From positions 1 through 57,194 of the IMG/VR virus record IMGVR_UViG_3300046453_000072: DNA of 57,194 nt; one strand, 5' to 3'. The notes under the pieces were generated by a model. It made no database searches. It worked only from the letters and a program-made list of their open reading frames with translations, and had not been told where the DNA came from. The stretch comes from a virus. How positions within the stretch are numbered: position 1 is the stretch's first letter; each line of letters opens with the position of its first letter. Both the position numbers and the translations under genes were made by a program. Positions 40,158-47,486 of the stretch are shown here, one piece after another.

Positions 40158-40720
40158 GCTCGATTATAAAAATTGAGCTCGAAGGCTGTGTACCTCTCAA
40201 AACCTCCGATGTTATTTCAGGGAGCAATTTTCACCCTGAACCCAAAATCATTCGACCATCTCCAGACTTTCGGCGAGGAGCGATTCACATTGTTGTCGCC
40301 GGGACGCCACCTGAGCCTATGGCTGGTGACATGAGGGAGAAATCTGGATACGCTGACAGAATGAATGACATAACGCGCGAAGAGTTCAATGCTAAGCTCG
40401 AGACCATCGAGGTCAAGATGGATGCTCGGGTTGAATCGATCTCCTCAAAAATCGATGGATTCCTAGCTGCTCAGGCTGAAAGGGATCGTCGACTTGATGA
40501 GTCGATCTCGGGCATGCGGCGGGACATCGATCGGCTTGGAAATCTCAAACTGAACATTTGGGGAGCTATGCTCACCGCCGTTGGTCTTGGGGTGGCTATT
40601 GCAGCGCTGAGTGTTACTTTTTACCAGACTGGCAAAGGTGATAAATCTAGCATTCCCGACACACACTCAACTATTACAGCCCCGCCAGCCGCTGCAGCAC
40701 AAGCACCCATTAATAAGTAA
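40154..40720 (+). CDS. membrane-anchored coiled-coil protein, lysogeny-linked
   Basis: A 188-residue protein. Residues about 65-125 form a coiled coil (REEFNAKLETIEVKMDARVE, then RRLDESISGMRRDIDRLGNL), followed by one membrane helix at about 134-156 (IWGAMLTAVGLGVAIAALSV) and a Pro/Ala-rich short tail. This layout recurs in small proteins linked to phage exclusion and effector modules. It is coupled to the zinc-ribbon gene by ATGA and ends at a strong terminator. Function inferred only loosely. Confidence 0.72.
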   Translation: MSSIIKIELEGCVPLKTSDVISGSNFHPEPKIIRPSPDFRRGAIHIVVAGTPPEPMAGDMREKSGYADRMNDITREEFNAKLETIEVKMDARVESISSKIDGFLAAQAERDRRLDESISGMRRDIDRLGNLKLNIWGAMLTAVGLGVAIAALSVTFYQTGKGDKSSIPDTHSTITAPPAAAAQAPINK

Positions 40721-40722
40721 GC

Positions 40723-40748
40723 AAGCCCGCCTCGGCGGGCTTTTTTTT
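40723..40748 (+). terminator. terminator of the cI operon
   Basis: AGCCCGC (40724-40730) and GCGGGCT (40735-40741) form a stable stem with a 4-base loop, followed by eight T residues. It ends the plus-strand cI transcript and faces the DUF1654 gene's 3' end. Confidence 0.88.
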
Positions 40749-40753
40749 AGGCG

Positions 40754-41071
40754 TCAGAAAGGCGCTGGCTCTTCCTTCGCAAACGCATCATCCACTTCAC
40801 GCACGCGATCTTCCTCTACCTGAGGCTCCCACTTTAGCGTTACCGACTCATCGTCGTTGAACGTCATGTCTATGCCGTCGGTCTCCGATAGCAATCCCAT
40901 CACCTCCTCCCACTCCCGATCCCCATCTGTATCCAGGCGATGGATCGTCACCCATCGCTGAGTCTGGGCAACAGGGTGATTAATCATCGACGAGACGCGC
41001 AGCCCCAGTCTCTCTATACCACTTATTTCCTGCCGCTCTACTGGTTTCGCCTGCTTCTTTGATTTCGCCAT
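40754..41071 (-). CDS. DUF1654-family protein
   Basis: A 105-residue DUF1654 protein: GIERLGLRVSSMINHPVAQT, then QRWVTIHRLDTDGDREWEEV and DGIDMTFNDDESVTLKW. The family is widespread in Pseudomonas and its prophages, with no defined role. GGAGG precedes the ATG at 41071. A LexA-like box lies just upstream (41087-41102), so it may be part of the SOS response. It stands alone on the minus strand between cI operon and OL. Confidence 0.88.
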   Translation of the reverse strand: MAKSKKQAKPVERQEISGIERLGLRVSSMINHPVAQTQRWVTIHRLDTDGDREWEEVMGLLSETDGIDMTFNDDESVTLKWEPQVEEDRVREVDDAFAKEEPAPF

Positions 41072-41086
41072 TCTCGCCTCCAATCA

Positions 41087-41102
41087 CTGTATATGCATCC
41101 AG
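41087..41102 (-). promoter_or_regulatory. LexA (SOS) box candidate before the DUF1654 gene
   Basis: On the minus strand CTGGATGCATATACAG matches CTGT-N8-ACAG at seven of eight conserved bases. It lies 15 bases before the DUF1654 start codon. Confidence 0.65.
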
Positions 41103-41139
41103 CACTCTCGCAGCATACGACATACGAATGGAAAATAAA

Positions 41140-41181
41140 TTAACCGGCGGTATTGACCGAACATAAACCGGCGGTTAATTT
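41140..41181 (+). promoter_or_regulatory. OL-like operators and pL-type promoter
   Basis: Two operators like those beside cI are centred at 41147 (TTAACCGGCGGTATT) and 41171 (TAAACCGGCGGTTAA), 24 bp apart. TTGACC (41153-41158) and TAATTT (41176-41181), 17 bp apart, form a rightward promoter whose elements overlap the operators. It would drive the recombination operon that starts at 41482 and be silenced by CI or Cro. Confidence 0.85.
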
Positions 41182-41198
41182 AAACCCATCGCAACCGA

Positions 41199-41371
41199 GT
41201 CCCCCGAAAGGGACCGCCACTGCGAAGGGCCTCAAAGGGCCTGACCGCTCTTTAACAATCAGCGCAATACGAACAAAGACGGCACTGCCTCTACGGCGAC
41301 CGGAGATCAGATAGCCCCGAAAGGCTACCAACGCGAGGACCACCTCGACGGCTGACTAGAGCGAAAGGCTC
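41199..41371 (+). promoter_or_regulatory. pL leader with boxA and three small hairpins (nut-like)
   Basis: The ~300-base leader before the first pL gene contains CGCTCTTTAACA at 41246-41257, a full boxA match of the NusB/NusE type. Three short hairpins surround it: GTCCC-CCGAAA-GGGAC (41199-41214), TAGCC-CCGAAA-GGCTA (41312-41327) and GAGC-GAAAG-GCTC (41359-41371). Two have identical hexaloops. This looks like an antitermination (nut or put) site. No N-like gene is recognised nearby. Confidence 0.65.
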
Positions 41372-41481
41372 GAACCGCGTGAATGACCCGCTATGCGGTG
41401 CCAGCGAAAAACAAGATTTCACTGACTGGCCTTGGCGACAGGGCCAGACGGGAAATCAACCGATCAAGCACGGAGCATCAA

Positions 41482-42246
41482 ATGAGCGAACAAACACTTC
41501 AATCGCTGCTCGCCGAGCGCGTCACTGCTTTTGCAAACAGCGACAAGCCAGTCGAAATCATCGACGAGCACGTCAAGAAGATGTTCACGAACGTGGTCGA
41601 CAACTGCTTCGGCCGTTATGGCGACATGGGCAAGCAGGTCGAAGAGGCAATCAAGGCCGCGCTGCCAGCCAATCTCACCGAAATCTTTGAGCTGACCCGC
41701 TACAACACCATGATCGCCGCTGCTCTGAAGGAAAAGTGGGAAAACAGCGGCGTCGAGGCCGACATGGTGCGCTTGGCGCAGAAGCAGATCGATGAGGTGC
41801 TGAACAAGGACGCCATGCCTGAAGTGATCAGCTTGCAGGCTCTACTGGAGGCTTTTGTAGAGGACCACAAAGAGTCCGCTGCAGAAGAACACTGGGAGGC
41901 CCCAGACATTCGCTTTCAACCATCCGACTACGGCGGCCTGCACATCTACTTCGACAAGAAGCCCAAGGATCACGGGATTACGAGCTACTCCAGAAGTTCT
42001 GAGCGCAGCGAATACCTCCTCGACAACGCGATCCACATCAGCTTCGACCGTCACGGGAAAGACCAAGACAAAAAGGGTCGCGAGGTCGGATCGGTGTACG
42101 CCGCGAAAATCGACAACGAGAAGATCAGCCAAACCCTGAAGTTCCGTTCCGAGTTCGAAAAGATGGTTGCCGCACTTTACTTTGGCTCTTCAAAAATCCT
42201 CGTCGATTGCGACGAAGACGAGTTCAGCTACGGCATTTACGACTGA
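41482..42246 (+). CDS. first pL-operon protein, unknown
   Basis: A 254-residue acidic protein starting MSEQTLQSLLAERVTAFANS. The N-terminal ~130 residues are helical (VEIIDEHVKKMFTNVVDNCF), the rest more beta-like with DIRFQPSDYGGLHIYFDKKP and ISQTLKFRSEFEKMVAALYF. I do not recognise the family. CGGAG is 8 bases before the ATG at 41482; an earlier in-frame ATG at 41383 falls in the leader. As the first early gene it could be a host-takeover protein. Confidence 0.72.
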   Translation: MSEQTLQSLLAERVTAFANSDKPVEIIDEHVKKMFTNVVDNCFGRYGDMGKQVEEAIKAALPANLTEIFELTRYNTMIAAALKEKWENSGVEADMVRLAQKQIDEVLNKDAMPEVISLQALLEAFVEDHKESAAEEHWEAPDIRFQPSDYGGLHIYFDKKPKDHGITSYSRSSERSEYLLDNAIHISFDRHGKDQDKKGREVGSVYAAKIDNEKISQTLKFRSEFEKMVAALYFGSSKILVDCDEDEFSYGIYD

Positions 42247-42255
42247 GCATCACCT

Positions 42256-42297
42256 CTGCCCATTCAGCGAGTGGGCAGACGGATGTAGGCCTACATC
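42256..42297. other. hairpin and 16-bp perfect palindrome
   Basis: CTGCCCA and TGGGCAG (about 42256-42278) form a 7-bp stem with a 9-base loop, and GATGTAGGCCTACATC (42282-42297) is a perfect palindrome. Both lie between the first and second pL genes. They could be a processing or regulatory site; no T-run follows. Confidence 0.5.
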
Positions 42298-42350
42298 ACG
42301 CGAAGGCTCAACAGAGCACAGGTGCCATCAAATGAAATAAGGATTCGACA

Positions 42351-43025
42351 ATGACTGTAGACATCAGCAATTTCATCATTGCAACTCCTCTTCCAATTTC
42401 CGACACGAACCCTATTTCCCTCGACCTGATCGGTTGGCGAGCGCTGATCGAATGCCCCAGCGTCATCTCAATGCTTCCCGACGGATCGCTGCAGATGACA
42501 GCACCCACCCTTGGCGCCTCCAGTAAAAGCGTCCATCGAACTCGTTGTGAATGGAAAGAGCCTGGCTATTGGCCGTTTGCCAGTGCCGCAGACCATTGGT
42601 GCCGTCAAGAAATGCGACTGACGAAGGTCAATTCGTTGCAGAAGGTCGTGATCGGCCAAATTCATGTGCAAGGTTCTGAACGCCCACCGGTAAAGGTGTT
42701 TTGGAACAAAGGCAAAATCACCATGGGATTCCGGTCGAGCTACCTGCAAGACGATCCCGTTAATTCGACGGTGCTGGAGTACGTGCCGCTTGGCGCACTC
42801 TTCAAGATCAACATTCACGCCAACTCCACAGGTGCCGTTTCTGTATCGGCGAGTTGTAACGGCGTCAAATCTACTTCCGCGATCATGCGCCTCGACAGCA
42901 CCTGGGACACAAAAACTCTCGCCTTCCACGGCGGCGTGTACAACCAGATCGATTACTCCGACACAACCGATCCCGAGGACGCTTCGATCTGCGTAATCAG
43001 CGATCTGTCCATCACTCACGGGTAA
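42351..43025 (+). CDS. PL7 alginate-lyase-like protein
   Basis: A 224-residue protein with the pattern of polysaccharide lyase family 7: RTRCEW at 63-68 in place of RTELRE, QIH at 103-105, and FHGGVYNQ at 192-199 in place of FKAGVYNQ. The probable catalytic His105 and Tyr197 and the first Arg are kept; the second half of the RTELRE motif is changed. PL7 enzymes cut alginate, a Pseudomonas capsule polymer. There is no signal peptide and it lies in the early operon, not among tail genes. It may act after lysis or bind rather than cleave. Confidence 0.82.
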   Translation: MTVDISNFIIATPLPISDTNPISLDLIGWRALIECPSVISMLPDGSLQMTAPTLGASSKSVHRTRCEWKEPGYWPFASAADHWCRQEMRLTKVNSLQKVVIGQIHVQGSERPPVKVFWNKGKITMGFRSSYLQDDPVNSTVLEYVPLGALFKINIHANSTGAVSVSASCNGVKSTSAIMRLDSTWDTKTLAFHGGVYNQIDYSDTTDPEDASICVISDLSITHG

Positions 43026-43582
43026 GACCAACCAGCGCCACGTCAGCCTGACGATAACTGCCCGAGCACCTGGTACTCCCCAGCACCAGGCCGCATCGGA
43101 GTGTGATCTGAGGCTAAGTCTCGGGCGGCGGATGCGCCAACAGGCAGTCTTTAGGGCTGCCCCATCCGCTTAATGCCGGTTGAGCCCCGGCCAGATCACA
43201 CCCCGATGCGGACGATTCTGCACCGCGCAACGCGGCCCCCTGCATTACCCATTCAATAGGTGGCCACTGCCTGCCCAGTGAGCGAGCAATAGGAGTCACT
43301 GCCATGAAACGCTAACCCGCCGTTGCTGAGCAACAGTATCCGCAGGCACTACAGCCCTGCGCGCTTGGACCGACGAGAGAATATCGGTTCCGGAGTGCGC
43401 GCCTTGTCAGCGCCCCGCAGCGGGCATAGCCCACAGGATCTGCTGGTGACATCAGCGCCGGACAAGTAACCGGCAACCCTTCCGACCGACACCATCCGCA
43501 TGCACTCCCCTCCACGCCCACCGGCAATCAGCGGAATGGATGAGTGCAGCCGAGTTTTGTTGGATCAACCAGAGGATCAGTC
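43026..43582 (+). ncRNA. hairpin-rich non-coding region, structured RNA candidate
   Basis: No convincing gene lies in this 557-base gap, but inverted repeats are dense. CGTCAG-C-CTGACG is at 43041-43053; CCTGGT/ACCAGG is at 43069-43090. Then 43091-43110 pairs with 43192-43211 over 20 bp with one mismatch. Inside that, GCGGATG/CATCCGC (43128-43134/43163-43169) with GGCAG/CTGCC (43143-43147/43157-43161) and GCCGG/CCGGC (43175-43179/43187-43191) form two inner arms. CCGCG-CAA-CGCGG follows at 43223-43235. A three-way-junction RNA of about 121 bases is the simplest reading. Confidence 0.6.
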
Positions 43583-43882
43583 ATGGAATACATGGCAGCC
43601 CAGATGGATCGCCAGATCGAAGGGGCCCAGCTTGCATACGACGCGGCACTGGAGGCGGGTCGAGCCGCGGCCTTCCCTTCGGCGCCGGATCACCAGTCGG
43701 GACGCGAATACGGCGTCACCGTCCGCGATTACTTTGCCGCAAAAGCTATGCAGGCATTGATCTCCACCGCCGGAGCGCCATGCCTCTTCGGTCTTGACGA
43801 CGCCGAGCATCACACGGCCAAAGCCGCTTACAAGATGGCGGACGCCATGCTCGCTTCTCGCGCCTTCCTGCATACCGTTTAG
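43583..43882 (+). CDS. small pL-operon protein, unknown
   Basis: A 99-residue protein starting MEYMAAQMDRQIEGAQLAYD, with likely helices throughout (AEHHTAKAAYKMADAMLASR). GAGG lies 8 bases before the ATG at 43583. It is the first coding gene after the structured gap and has the character of small Pseudomonas phage early proteins with no known role. Confidence 0.7.
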   Translation: MEYMAAQMDRQIEGAQLAYDAALEAGRAAAFPSAPDHQSGREYGVTVRDYFAAKAMQALISTAGAPCLFGLDDAEHHTAKAAYKMADAMLASRAFLHTV

Positions 43883-43976
43883 CCGCAAAACGGAGCGTGC
43901 CAAATGGTAGGCGGTCCATATGTTTAAAACGGATGGGCGGCCCTCGCCTACTCCACCTCGCCCTCTGGAGGCGATC

Positions 43977-44396
43977 ATGAACACCACGCATAGTTATCTG
44001 CCTCGACACCACCGCAAGCCGCCTCCAGTGAGCCACAGCCCGCACGAAGATGCTCGGGCCGAGTGGTTGCACAACGCCGCTGAAGAACTTCTACGCGGCT
44101 GCAGCGTGTCATTTCAGCGCCGCATGCGCCCTCAGCAAGGCGTAACCGCCGAGGAATTCGCCCTGGCAGTGGATGAGTACGTGAACAACCGCCTGGCCGA
44201 CAGCGAGGTGCACACCTCGGCGCTGGGATGGCTGCTGATCACGGCGACGACCGGAAACGCTGATAAGACGGCTGTAGCTGAGTTGCTTGGCAATAGCGAT
44301 CACCCGCTGGGCATGCTTGGTGAGATTGCCGAATCCCTACTGGAGCCGCTCGCTGATGATGCGCTGATCGCCCAGGCCGAGGACGCCGATCTGTGA
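43977..44396 (+). CDS. early protein, unknown
   Basis: A 139-residue helical protein starting MNTTHSYLPRHHRKPPPVSH. Basic N-terminus, acidic C-terminus (SLLEPLADDALIAQAEDADL). GGAGG before the ATG at 43977 decides this start over an in-frame ATG at 43920. Its stop overlaps the next gene's GTG start. No family recognised. Confidence 0.7.
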   Translation: MNTTHSYLPRHHRKPPPVSHSPHEDARAEWLHNAAEELLRGCSVSFQRRMRPQQGVTAEEFALAVDEYVNNRLADSEVHTSALGWLLITATTGNADKTAVAELLGNSDHPLGMLGEIAESLLEPLADDALIAQAEDADL

Positions 44397-44584
44397 GCCC
44401 GCACATCACCATCGACCAAGCGCTTGAAGCCCTGGAGCACCCCGGCAGGCGAGACATCGACGACAGCCTCGCCGACGGACTGCTTGTGAGGCTCTTCACC
44501 GCCGGCGAGATCACCGCCGAAGAATTCCACCACTACAGCGCTCGTCTGCTGAAGATCAGCCGCAAGCGCAAGGAGTTGTCATGA
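44393..44584 (+). CDS. small early protein, unknown
   Basis: A 63-residue protein beginning at a GTG that overlaps the previous stop (GTGA). SPHITIDQALEALEHPGRRD and RLFTAGEITAEEFHHYSARL suggest a small helical protein. It overlaps the next gene's start as ATGA-type coupling. No family recognised. Confidence 0.65.
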   Translation: MSPHITIDQALEALEHPGRRDIDDSLADGLLVRLFTAGEITAEEFHHYSARLLKISRKRKELS

Positions 44585-44775
44585 GCACAGCACCGGTAAA
44601 AACGCTGATCGATGAGCAGCTCGAAGCTATCGAGCGGCGCATCGCCATTCTCAGTTTCGGCCTGCCCTTCAATGAGGCGATCGGTCGCAAGCGCGAAGAA
44701 CTGGTCGCCAACCTACCGCATCGCCTGGCTGCGACTATGAAGGGCGGACGGATCGCGGTGAGGGTTCGGCCATGA
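44581..44775 (+). CDS. small early protein, unknown
   Basis: A 64-residue protein, MSTAPVKTLIDEQLEAIERR, with a helical first half and basic end. Coupled on both sides by 4-base overlaps (44581-44584 and 44772-44775). No family recognised. Confidence 0.65.
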   Translation: MSTAPVKTLIDEQLEAIERRIAILSFGLPFNEAIGRKREELVANLPHRLAATMKGGRIAVRVRP

Positions 44776-44888
44776 CTTCCTACCAGCGCGCCAAGCGCAT
44801 CCACACCTGGCGCGGCTCAGCCGTTGCCCTGCTTCTCTTCACCGCCTGGATGCTGGCAAGCGCCTACTCCGGCCAGATCACTCAATAA
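44772..44888 (+). CDS. 38-residue membrane peptide
   Basis: MTSYQRAKRIHTWRGSAVAL, then LLFTAWMLASAYSGQITQ: a basic N-terminus and one membrane helix. The ATG overlaps the previous stop as ATGA, which supports translation. The next gene follows by 43 bases. Confidence 0.55.
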   Translation: MTSYQRAKRIHTWRGSAVALLLFTAWMLASAYSGQITQ

Positions 44889-44931
44889 CCACCACCTGCA
44901 AACGCTGCGAGCATCGCGGCAAGGATTCCCC

Positions 44932-46086
44932 ATGTCCGCAAAAACCGAACTGGCCGTAGTGCCGCCGCAAGAAACCGCCCTCGCCGTCTACAGCACTGAA
45001 AAGGGTCTTGAGCCTTGGCTGCAGGTGATTCGCTCCAAGATCGATGGCTTCACGCCGGACATCAGCACCCGCAAGGGTCGCGATGCGATCGCCTCAATGG
45101 CGTATGCAGTCGCCCGCTCCAAGACGGCCTTGGACGACGTCGGCAAGAAGCTGGTCGCCGACCTGAAGGAAGTCCCGAAGAAGATCGACGCCGAGCGCAA
45201 GCGCGTTCGCGACACCTTGGACTCATGGCAGGAAGAAGTCCGCCGCCCGCTGAATGAGTGGCAAGCCGCTGAGGACGCCCGGGTCGACAAGCACAATGAC
45301 GCGATCGAGCGCATCCGGCTGATGGCCGTGGATCTGGACGGCATCACCGCCGAAGACCTGACCGACCGAGTCGCACAGCTCGAAGCGATTGCTCTGGGCG
45401 ATGCTTGGGAAGAATTCGAGCCGGAAGCAGCCCGTGCCAAGGACAAAGCCCTGAGCGTGCTTCGCTCTGCCCTCGCCGCCCGCCAGAAGTACGAAGCTGA
45501 GCAAGCAGAACTGGCCAGGCTGCGCGCTGAAGCAGAGGCGCGGGCCAAGGCTGACCATGAAGCCGCAATCGCCCGGGAAGCGGCAGAGAAAGCCCAGCGT
45601 GAAGCCGAAGAAAAAGCCCAGGCTGAGCGTGATGCAGCCGCCAAACGTGAACAGGCGCTGATTGATCAGGCTGCACAGGCTCAGCGCGACGCCGAGCGCA
45701 AAGTCCGCGAGGCCGAGGCTGCCGCTGCTAACCAAGCCCTGCAGCTGAAACTGGCCGCTGAACAGGCCGAGCGCCAGAAGCTGCAAGCCGAGGCGGATCG
45801 TGTCGAGTCCATTCGCCGCGCTGAGCAGGACCGCATTGCCGCCGAGCAGCGTCAAGCCGCAGCGGTTGAGCAAGCTCGACTGGACGAGATCGCCCGCCAG
45901 AACGCCGCGGCCGACGAAATCCTACGCCAAGAAAAGCTGCGCGAGGCAGATCGGGCCCACAAAGGCGCCATCTACAAAGCAGCGAAAGAGGCATTCATCG
46001 CCAACGGCATGAACGAAGAATGCGCCCGCCTGGCTGTCAAGCTGATCGCCAGCGGCTTCATCCCCGCCATTTCCATCAAGTATTGA
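44932..46086 (+). CDS. long coiled-coil early protein
   Basis: A 384-residue protein. Residues about 1-170 look globular (YSTEKGLEPWLQVIRSKIDG, then FTPDISTRKGRDAIASMAYA); residues about 170-350 are a continuous Ala/Glu/Arg/Gln coiled coil resembling TolA-like repeats (EAEARAKADHEAAIAREAAE); the last ~30 residues form a small end domain (AAKEAFIANGMNEECARLAV). It precedes the ERF gene, a usual place for this type in Pseudomonas phages, and may help recombination. AAGGATTCCCC precedes the ATG. Confidence 0.78.
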   Translation: MSAKTELAVVPPQETALAVYSTEKGLEPWLQVIRSKIDGFTPDISTRKGRDAIASMAYAVARSKTALDDVGKKLVADLKEVPKKIDAERKRVRDTLDSWQEEVRRPLNEWQAAEDARVDKHNDAIERIRLMAVDLDGITAEDLTDRVAQLEAIALGDAWEEFEPEAARAKDKALSVLRSALAARQKYEAEQAELARLRAEAEARAKADHEAAIAREAAEKAQREAEEKAQAERDAAAKREQALIDQAAQAQRDAERKVREAEAAAANQALQLKLAAEQAERQKLQAEADRVESIRRAEQDRIAAEQRQAAAVEQARLDEIARQNAAADEILRQEKLREADRAHKGAIYKAAKEAFIANGMNEECARLAVKLIASGFIPAISIKY

Positions 46087-46093
46087 GGTCGCC

Positions 46094-46876
46094 ATGAGTA
46101 ATCTCGCAGTGAAAGACCAGGTCGAGCGCGTGCCGGCCATTCAAACCGAATCGGCGACCATCATGTCGATCATCCAGCAGGTGGCCATGAGCCCCGACGC
46201 TGACATCGACAAGATGGAGCGCCTGATGCTGATGCACGAACGCTTCCAGGCTCAGCAGGCGAAGCAGCAATACGACGATGCCCTGGCTCACATGCAGGAA
46301 GAAATGCCGGTGATCGGCGAACGCGGGGGCATCAAGGACAAGAACGGCCGCGTCCAGAGCACCTATGCGCTCTGGGAAGACGTCAACGAAATGATCAAGC
46401 CGGTGATGGCCAAGTATGGATTCGCCATCACCTTCCGCACCCCTCGCAATGAACGAGGCATCGAGGTCGAAGGTGTGCTGAGTCATCGCGCCGGCCACCG
46501 GGAAGTAACTTCGATTGTTCTGCCTGTCGATGCGTCCGGCAGCAAAAACGGCGTGCAGGCGGTCGCCTCCAGCGTCAGCTACGGCAAACGCTACACCGCA
46601 GGCCTGCTGCTGAACTTCACCACCACCGGCGAAGACGACGACGGCAACGGGCCGGCCGCGCAGGTGACGCCGCGCGTGACTTCAGCGCAGGCCGCGCAGC
46701 TCGCCATCCTGCTGGAGAAATGCAGCGATAAGGCGAAAGAGGCTTTCAAGAAGATGCACGGCACCCCGGCATCAGTTGAGAAATCACTGTTCGACCAGGT
46801 GCTGGCCATGCTCACCAAGTCAGCCACCCAAAACAGCAAAACCACCGAAGGGAAAGACGATGAAAATCATCAGTAA
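46094..46876 (+). CDS. erf: ERF-family single-strand annealing protein
   Basis: A 260-residue ERF-type recombinase that anneals single strands during phage recombination. Conserved parts are YALWEDVNEMIKPVMAKYGF at ~92-111, SHRAGHREVTSIVLPVDASG and VQAVASSVSYGKRYTAGLLL, then NFTTTGEDDDG near 160-190. The remainder is a loose C-terminal tail. It lies directly before the exonuclease gene (17-base overlap) and SSB, a complete annealing-recombination set. Confidence 0.92.
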   Translation: MSNLAVKDQVERVPAIQTESATIMSIIQQVAMSPDADIDKMERLMLMHERFQAQQAKQQYDDALAHMQEEMPVIGERGGIKDKNGRVQSTYALWEDVNEMIKPVMAKYGFAITFRTPRNERGIEVEGVLSHRAGHREVTSIVLPVDASGSKNGVQAVASSVSYGKRYTAGLLLNFTTTGEDDDGNGPAAQVTPRVTSAQAAQLAILLEKCSDKAKEAFKKMHGTPASVEKSLFDQVLAMLTKSATQNSKTTEGKDDENHQ

Positions 46877-47477
46877 CGTTGAGCAAGGGACTCAAGAGTG
46901 GCTGGATCTGCGCCTGGGCATCGTGACCTGCTCGGAACTGGACACCCTGCTGGTCAACGGCAAGGGTGAGGCAGGCTTCGGCGCCGGCGCCTTCACCTAC
47001 ATGAACACGCTGATCGGCGAGCGCATCACCGGTGAAGCTGCTGATCCGTTCCAGGGTAACCGCCACACCGAGCGCGGCCATGAATACGAGGGCATCGCCC
47101 GCGGCCTGTACCAGTCGCAACTGGACGTGACCACCGAGCAGGTCGGCATCATCCTGAATCATGGGATTGGCTACTCGCCAGACTCGCTGATCAGCGAGGA
47201 CGGCCTGTGCGAGATCAAGACCAAGCTGCCGAAGTTTCAGGTGGAGGTGATCCTGTCCGGCGAGATCCCCAAGGAGCATGTCGCGCAGTGCCAGGGCGGC
47301 TTGTGGGTGTCGGATCGCGAGTGGATCGACTTCGTCAGCTACTGGCCGGGCATGAAGCTGTTTGTGAAGCGTGCCTACCGCGACGAAGTGATGATTCGCA
47401 AGTTGAACGAGCGCGTCAAAACCTTCTACGAAATCCTCGACGAGCGCATGAACCGCGTGCTCGGCATCGCCGCTTAA
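46860..47477 (+). CDS. YqaJ/lambda-exonuclease-type recombinase nuclease
   Basis: A 205-residue nuclease that makes 3' single-strand tails for the ERF protein. Motifs include GTQEWLDLRLGIVTCSELDT at ~12-31, NRHTERGHEYEGIARGLYQS with the first acid, and the GYSPDSLISEDGLCEIKTKL core with Asp, Glu and Lys. I use the ATG at 46860 (GAAGGGAAAGACG before it); an upstream in-frame start would lie deep inside the ERF gene. Confidence 0.92.
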   Translation: MKIISNVEQGTQEWLDLRLGIVTCSELDTLLVNGKGEAGFGAGAFTYMNTLIGERITGEAADPFQGNRHTERGHEYEGIARGLYQSQLDVTTEQVGIILNHGIGYSPDSLISEDGLCEIKTKLPKFQVEVILSGEIPKEHVAQCQGGLWVSDREWIDFVSYWPGMKLFVKRAYRDEVMIRKLNERVKTFYEILDERMNRVLGIAA

Positions 47478-47486
47478 GGAAACCCC

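Noticed and set aside
43026-43582. Tandem repeats or CRISPR array in the hairpin-rich gap
   Set aside because: Inverted repeats differ from each other and there is no regular repeat-spacer unit.
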